Origin: Prosthecobacter sp.
GTDB taxonomy: Bacteria; Verrucomicrobiota; Verrucomicrobiia; Verrucomicrobiales; Verrucomicrobiaceae
DNA: 64,000 nt
Assembly: GCF_034366625.1 (NCBI RefSeq)
Contig: NZ_JAXMIH010000005.1
Span: forward strand, 62,001-126,000
Direction: 5' to 3'
Position numbers and translations under genes: made by a program. The notes below the pieces were generated by a model that had not been told where the DNA came from, searched no databases, and saw nothing but the letters and a program-made list of their open reading frames with translations. Below, in pieces: positions 59,321-64,000 of the stretch; position 1 is the first letter of the stretch, and each line of letters starts with the position of its first letter.

Positions 59321-62300
59321 TCACAAAAACCGCGCCGTCCGGCTCTCCTTACACTTCTTCACCTGCTCGGGCGTTCCTGCCGCGACGACGCGGCCACCTT
59401 CGGCTCCGGCCTCGGGGCCGATGTCGATGAGGAAGTCGGCTTCGGCATAGACGTCGGGGTGATGCTCGATGACGACGACGGTGTGGCCTTCATCGACGAG
59501 GCGGTGGAGCACGTCGATGAGTTTGGCGACGTCCTGGATGTGCAGGCCGATGGTGGGCTCTTCGATGAGGTAGAGATTGCGCTTCCCGGCCTTGGTAATG
59601 CCTTTGAGTTGCTCTTTGATCGTGCGACCGTCGCCACTGCGCAGTTCGGTGACGAGCTTGATGCGCTGCGCCTCGCCGCCGCTGAGCGTGGGGCTGGGCT
59701 GGCCGAGCTGAAGATAGCCCAGGCCGGTGTCGGCGAGCAGTTTGAGCGGTCGTGCGATCTTCTGCACCGGCGCGAAGAACTCGGCGGCCTCAGTGATGCT
59801 CATGCGCAGCACCTCGCCGATGTGTTTGCTGTTGTACTCGACCTCGAGCGTCGCGGCGTTGAAGCGCAGGCCGTTGCAGGTCTCGCAATGCACGCGCGTG
59901 GTCGGCAGGAAGGCCATTTCGACTTTGATCTCGCCATTGCCGCCGCAGGTTTCACAGCGTCCGCCTTCGGTGTTGAAGGAGAAGCGGCCTGACGAGTAGC
60001 CACGCGTTCTGGCGAGCGGCACCTGCGCGAACAGCTTCCGAATGTCATCCCAGATGCCCACATACGTTGCCGGACACGAACGGCTGGTCTTTCCAATCGG
60101 CGATTGATCGACCTCATGCACCGTTTGTAGATTCTCAAAGCCTGTGATGCTCTTCCAAGCGTGAACGATCTTCGCTTTCGACTTGCTGATCTTCTCGCGC
60201 ACCGCTGGCGATAGCGCGCCATGCATCAGCGAGCTTTTGCCGCTGCCGCTCACGCCGGTGAGCACGGTCAAACGACCGAGCGGGATCGCGACATCGACGT
60301 TTTTGAGATTGTTCGCCGTCGCGCCGGTCACGCGCAGCCAGCCGTCTTTCGATTTGAGCGCAGGCAAAGCCCGTCGCTCGCCGCGTGAGGGATGTTTGAG
60401 TGGCTCTTTCAGGCTCTGGCCCGTCACGCTCTTCTTGTTCTTCAACAGATGCGCCAGCGTGCCTTGCGCGATGACTTCGCCGCCGAATTTGCCCGCGCCT
60501 GGTCCCAGATCGAGAATCGTGTCCGCACGTCGCATCGTTTCGTCATCGTGTTCGACGACGAGCAGCGAGTTGCCCTTGTCCCGCAGCGCGGAGAGCGTGT
60601 CGAGCAGCTTCTCGTTGTCTCGCGGATGCAGGCCGATGGTCGGTTCATCGAGCACATACAACACGCCGCGCAGATTGCTGCCGAGCTGTGCCGACAAACG
60701 AATGCGCTGCGCCTCGCCGCCGCTGAGCGTGTCCGCGCTGCGATTGAGCTGTAGATAACCGAGACCGACTTCCTGCATGAATTTGAGCCGCTGCTCGATC
60801 TCCTTCACGATGTCGCGTGCGATGATCGCTTCCGTGCCCGCAAACTTCAGTTTGCTCATCAGCTTGCCTGCATCGCCCGCCGTGAGCGAGGTGAAGTCTT
60901 GAATCGTGCTGCCTTGAAGCTGCACGGCGCGGCCGATCTCGTTGATGCGGCTGCCGTGGCAGCTCGTGCAGGTCTGGCGCGGCGCGTCTTCCTCGTCCTC
61001 GCTGTTGAAGCGACGTTCTTCCTCCATCTCGGCCTCCAGCACCGAAACATCGGGCTGACGATCACTCAGATCGAGCTTGCGACCGACGACGCCAAAGCCG
61101 CGGCAGTCTTTGCACCAGCCATGCGGGCTGTTGAAGCTGAACAGTCGCGGATCAAGCTCCTCAAACGACAAACCGCACGAAGGACAGCTCATCTCCGTGC
61201 TCAGCACCGAAATCGATTTGTCCGCCAGGCGCAGCTTGATCGTGCCCTTGCCCATCTTGATCGCCGCTTCGACCAGCGGTCGCAGTTTCTCATCCGAATC
61301 GGCCTTTGTAACCTTCGCGATCACCGCATCAATGTTGTGCTCCTTGAAGCGCTCCAGTCGTTGGAAGCCCAGCGTCTGCCGGAACTCGCCATCGACGAGC
61401 AGCGTCTCAATTCCGTGCCGCTGCGCGTGATCCGCCACCTCGTTGTGGAAACCTTTGCGCGCCTTGATCAGCGGCGCCAGCAGGTGCAGCGGCCCTTTGG
61501 TCGCCTGCTTCATCACCGCATTCAAAATGGACTGCACGCTCTGCTTCTTCACCGGCACGGCACACTTCGGGCAATACTGCGTGCCCAGCTTCGCAAACAG
61601 CAGGCGCAGGAAGTGATACGACTCCGTCACCGTCGCCACCGTCGATTTGCCTCCGCCACGCGAGATGCGCTGCTCGATGGCCACTGTCGGCGGCACGCCC
61701 GTGATCAGATCGACCTCCGGCTTCTCCATCTGCTCCACAAACGTCCGCGCATACACCGACATGCTGTCCAGGAAGCGGCGCTGTCCTTCCGCAAAGATCA
61801 AATCAAAAGCCAAGGACGATTTGCCCGAGCCGCTGAGGCCCGTGACGACGACGAATTGATCACGCGGGATGTCGAGGCTGATGTTTTTCAGGTTGTGTTC
61901 ACGAGCGCCGCGAATGGAGATCGTGTTTGTCGTAGCTCGACTCTCCAGAGTCGAGGCGCGTGCCTTGGGACGTTCGAACTCGACTTTGGAAAGTCGAGCT
62001 ACTCCAAGCACCTGCCTGAGATAGCGCCCCGTGTGCGAAGCCTCACACTTAGCCACTTCCTCCGGCGTGCCCGCAATCACCAACGCACCACCCGCAGCAC
62101 CGCCCTCCGGCCCGAGATCAATGACCCAGTCGGCGCATTTGATGACTTCGAGGTTGTGCTCGATGACGAGCAGGCTGTGGCCTTCGTTGACGAGGCGTTG
62201 CAGCAGCTTCACCAGCAGCGCGATGTCATCGAAGTGCAGGCCGGTGGTCGGTTCGTCGAGCAGCAGCAAGCTGCCGGAGCCTTGCTTCGCTTTGGGATTC

Positions 62301-64000
62301 GTGGGGTTCTCAATGAGATGCCCGATGAGCTTCAAGCGCTGCGCTTCACCGCCGGAAAGCGTGTTAAGCGGCTGCCCGAGCTTCAAGTAGCCAAGTCCGG
62401 CCTCATTGAGCATTTGAAGCTGCACTACGATCTGCGCGGCTTTCTTTGACGATTCAAACAACGGGCTGCTAAACCACGCCACCGACTCCTCGGCGGTCAA
62501 ACCGAGCACATCGTGAATGCTTTTGCCATGCAGCAGGATTTTCAACGCATGCGGCTGATAGCGGCGACCTTCGCACTCGGGACAAGTCACATAGAGATCG
62601 CTGAGGAACTGCATCTCGATCTTTTCGTAGCCGTTGCCCGCGCAGCGTTCGCAACGGCCTTCGCCGGAATTGAAGCTGAAGAAGCCCGGCATGATGCCCT
62701 GCGTCTTCGCATCCTCCGTTTCGGAGAACAGCGTGCGGATGTGATCAAACGCACCGAGAAACACCGCCGGTGTGGAGCGCGGTGTGCGTGCCAGCGGCGA
62801 TTGATCGACCATCACGACCTCGCGCAGGTTCTCATGGCCGGTGATCTTGCTCACGCGGCCCGGTTCGTCCTCGCAGACCTCGCCGCGTAGCTTTTGCAGG
62901 TTCCGGTAGAGCACATCATGCACCAGCGTCGATTTGCCGGAGCCGCTGACGCCCGTGACGCAGCAGAACACGCCGAGCGGGATGTCCACGTCGAGCTTCT
63001 TGAGGTTGTTTTGGCGCGCGCCGTGGATGCTGAGGTACGGAGTCCCGCCTTTAGGCGGCTTGGTGCTCTTGGGTGTTGCGGCGCCCTTTCCGCCTGAAGG
63101 CGGGACTCCCAACTTTCTCCGCTCCTTCGGCACGGGCACTGATTTCCGTCCGAACAAGTAATCTCCCGTCAACGATCCAACCTTCGCGCTCAGCTTCGAC
63201 AGCGGCCCGCTGAACACCAACTCGCCGCCTTTGTCTCCACGCCCTGGACCGATGTCGATGACGTTGTCGGCGCTGCGCATGACGGCTTCTTCATGCTCGA
63301 CGACGAGTAGCGTGTTGCCTTTGTCACGCAGGCCTTCCATGACGCCGATGAGGCGGCCGATGTCACGCGGATGCAGGCCGATGCTCGGTTCATCGAGCAC
63401 GAACAGCGTGTTCACCAGCGAAGCGCCGAGACAGGTCGTCAAATTCACGCGCTGAAGTTCGCCACCGCTCAAGGTGCGTGTTTGACGGTCCAAATTCAGA
63501 TACCCGAGGCCCGCACGATCCATGTAGCTGATGCGGCTGGCGATTTCATCGCGCAGCATCGCGGCGGCGTGATCACCGTCCTTGAGCTGCCAGGATTGCA
63601 CGAGCGGATGCAGATCGCTCACCGGCAGACGCCAGAGATCGGCCAGCGTGTGCTCGCCGATGCGGAAGTTGTGCGCCTCCTTCTTCAAACGCCCGCCGCC
63701 GCAGTCCATGCACTCCGTGTAGGCGCGGTAACGGCTCAGAAACACGCGCACATGCATCTTGTAGCTGCGCGACTCCTGCCACTTGAAGAACCCGCGCACG
63801 CCATACCATTCGCCGCGATTGTAAGCCTCCTCGGGATCATCCCGCGTGCCTTCGATGAGCCATTTGCGATCGGCATCGCTGTAATCTTCAAACGGCTTGT
63901 GAATATCGACGCCACGCTTCCGTGCCGCACGTTCGAGATCGGTCTGCGACTCGCCATAGGTGCTGCCTTGAAACGGTCGCACCAAACCTTCATTGATGCT
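59321..64000 (-). CDS. uvrA: Tandem-duplicated excinuclease subunit A, 5' partial
   Basis: DNA damage-sensing ABC ATPase of nucleotide excision repair. About 1560 residues are visible and the frame runs off the window (codons read SINEG before an internal TTG), so the N-terminal half of the first nucleotide-binding domain is missing. Four ABC modules are seen: four LSGGE signatures (LSGGELQR, then LSGGEAQR three times), three visible Walker A motifs (GVSGSGKS, GLSGSGKS, GVSGSGKS), and several CxxC zinc modules. This is two UvrA chains in one polypeptide, as in chlamydial UvrA. Two linkers contain in-frame palindromic insertions (61932-62002 and 63039-63109). The last module has LIEEP in place of LLDEP, a Walker B Asp-to-Glu change. 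Confidence 0.93.
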   Translation of the reverse strand, partial: SINEGLVRPFQGSTYGESQTDLERAARKRGVDIHKPFEDYSDADRKWLIEGTRDDPEEAYNRGEWYGVRGFFKWQESRSYKMHVRVFLSRYRAYTECMDCGGGRLKKEAHNFRIGEHTLADLWRLPVSDLHPLVQSWQLKDGDHAAAMLRDEIASRISYMDRAGLGYLNLDRQTRTLSGGELQRVNLTTCLGASLVNTLFVLDEPSIGLHPRDIGRLIGVMEGLRDKGNTLLVVEHEEAVMRSADNVIDIGPGRGDKGGELVFSGPLSKLSAKVGSLTGDYLFGRKSVPVPKERRKLGVPPSGGKGAATPKSTKPPKGGTPYLSIHGARQNNLKKLDVDIPLGVFCCVTGVSGSGKSTLVHDVLYRNLQKLRGEVCEDEPGRVSKITGHENLREVVMVDQSPLARTPRSTPAVFLGAFDHIRTLFSETEDAKTQGIMPGFFSFNSGEGRCERCAGNGYEKIEMQFLSDLYVTCPECEGRRYQPHALKILLHGKSIHDVLGLTAEESVAWFSSPLFESSKKAAQIVVQLQMLNEAGLGYLKLGQPLNTLSGGEAQRLKLIGHLIENPTNPKAKQGSGSLLLLDEPTTGLHFDDIALLVKLLQRLVNEGHSLLVIEHNLEVIKCADWVIDLGPEGGAAGGALVIAGTPEEVAKCEASHTGRYLRQVLGVARLSKVEFERPKARASTLESRATTNTISIRGAREHNLKNISLDIPRDQFVVVTGLSGSGKSSLAFDLIFAEGQRRFLDSMSVYARTFVEQMEKPEVDLITGVPPTVAIEQRISRGGGKSTVATVTESYHFLRLLFAKLGTQYCPKCAVPVKKQSVQSILNAVMKQATKGPLHLLAPLIKARKGFHNEVADHAQRHGIETLLVDGEFRQTLGFQRLERFKEHNIDAVIAKVTKADSDEKLRPLVEAAIKMGKGTIKLRLADKSISVLSTEMSCPSCGLSFEELDPRLFSFNSPHGWCKDCRGFGVVGRKLDLSDRQPDVSVLEAEMEEERRFNSEDEEDAPRQTCTSCHGSRINEIGRAVQLQGSTIQDFTSLTAGDAGKLMSKLKFAGTEAIIARDIVKEIEQRLKFMQEVGLGYLQLNRSADTLSGGEAQRIRLSAQLGSNLRGVLYVLDEPTIGLHPRDNEKLLDTLSALRDKGNSLLVVEHDDETMRRADTILDLGPGAGKFGGEVIAQGTLAHLLKNKKSVTGQSLKEPLKHPSRGERRALPALKSKDGWLRVTGATANNLKNVDVAIPLGRLTVLTGVSGSGKSSLMHGALSPAVREKISKSKAKIVHAWKSITGFENLQTVHEVDQSPIGKTSRSCPATYVGIWDDIRKLFAQVPLARTRGYSSGRFSFNTEGGRCETCGGNGEIKVEMAFLPTTRVHCETCNGLRFNAATLEVEYNSKHIGEVLRMSITEAAEFFAPVQKIARPLKLLADTGLGYLQLGQPSPTLSGGEAQRIKLVTELRSGDGRTIKEQLKGITKAGKRNLYLIEEPTIGLHIQDVAKLIDVLHRLVDEGHTVVVIEHHPDVYAEADFLIDIGPEAGAEGGRVVAAGTPEQVKKCKESRTARFL
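61932..62002. repeat. GTAG-headed palindrome pair inside the uvrA coding region
   Basis: Inverted pair within the linker joining the two UvrA halves. Plus strand: head GTAG (61932-61935), stem left arm CTCGACTC, loop TCCA, ending 61955. Minus strand: head GTAG (62002-61999), stem left arm CTCGACTT, loop TCCA, ending at 61979. The stems are perfectly self-complementary although they differ at one base pair. In the uvrA frame (minus strand) the element encodes part of VARLSKVEFERPKARASTLE, with no frame disruption. Confidence 0.85.
63039..63109. repeat. GGAGTC-headed palindrome pair inside the uvrA coding region
   Basis: Inverted pair within the linker between the first two ABC modules. Plus strand: GGAGTC then stem CCGCC, loop TTTA, GGCGG (63039-63058). 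Minus strand: GGAGTC then stem CCGCC, loop TTCA, GGCGG (63109-63090). The 31-nt spacer encodes an Ala/Thr/Lys stretch. In frame it gives VPPSGGKGAATPKS followed by TKPPKGGTP, a Pro/Gly-rich insert in an otherwise conserved protein. Confidence 0.85.

Overview
The window is a GC-rich (about 60%) chromosomal segment of a Gram-negative bacterium. It most likely belongs to the Verrucomicrobia, perhaps a Prosthecobacter/Verrucomicrobium relative. This is inferred from a tandem-duplicated UvrA of the kind seen in the PVC superphylum, a secreted Cys-type sulfatase, Tat-signal Gfo/Idh/MocA oxidoreductases, a PmoA-type (DUF6807) secreted protein, a complete Kdo/Lpt lipopolysaccharide block and a lone Verrucomicrobia-style prepilin. 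No sequence search was possible, so the taxonomy is provisional.

Layout. 1-9.2 kb: a 3-methyladenine glycosylase (5' end outside the window), tRNA-Ser(CGA), then a long + strand run of manC, ruvX, truA, prfC, an SDR, a stand-alone coaB, an inositol-monophosphatase and a two-gene ABC exporter, many joined by 4-26 nt overlaps. 9.2-15.4 kb (- strand): oxidoreductase, small lipoprotein, uvrB, fatty-acid desaturase, sulfatase. 15.4-18.4 kb: a KAP-family NTPase of lower GC, sitting between an intact FKBP gene and a second copy of the FKBP 3' end. 18.5-24.5 kb: glpD, a second oxidoreductase, a ParD/ParE-like toxin-antitoxin pair, purE-purK and pyrF. 24.6-30.3 kb: a two-domain (PlsC plus GNAT/hemolysin type) acyltransferase converging on kdsA-lptC-lptA-lptB-hpf. 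30.4-40.8 kb: a six-gene block of three transglutaminase-fold proteins, circularly permuted ATP-grasp proteins and alpha-E proteins, in which the core trio occurs twice, once as separate genes and once partly fused. 41-44.5 kb: pyruvate carboxylase. 44.5-48.4 kb: an accessory stretch with a zinc-ribbon plus nucleosidase/TIR-like protein, a REP-associated tyrosine transposase (RAYT) inside an array of palindromes, a Gre-type factor, an unknown protein and a prepilin. 48.5-59.3 kb: secreted and cell-wall genes, including a beta-lactamase-fold/NamZ fusion, plus YebC and DUF433 proteins. 59.3 kb to the end: the tandem UvrA.

The most striking signal not explained by ordinary genes is a system of short paired palindromes. 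At least seven loci carry hairpins that share a fixed 4-5 nt head and a fixed 3-4 nt loop while the stem sequence varies with compensating changes. The heads are GACG, GTAG, GGAG and GTGGT. Two of these pairs lie in frame inside uvrA linkers, and the GACG family surrounds the RAYT gene. The second highlight is the duplicated transglutaminase/ATP-grasp/alpha-E cluster, a predicted peptide-ligation or peptide-processing system whose substrate is unknown.
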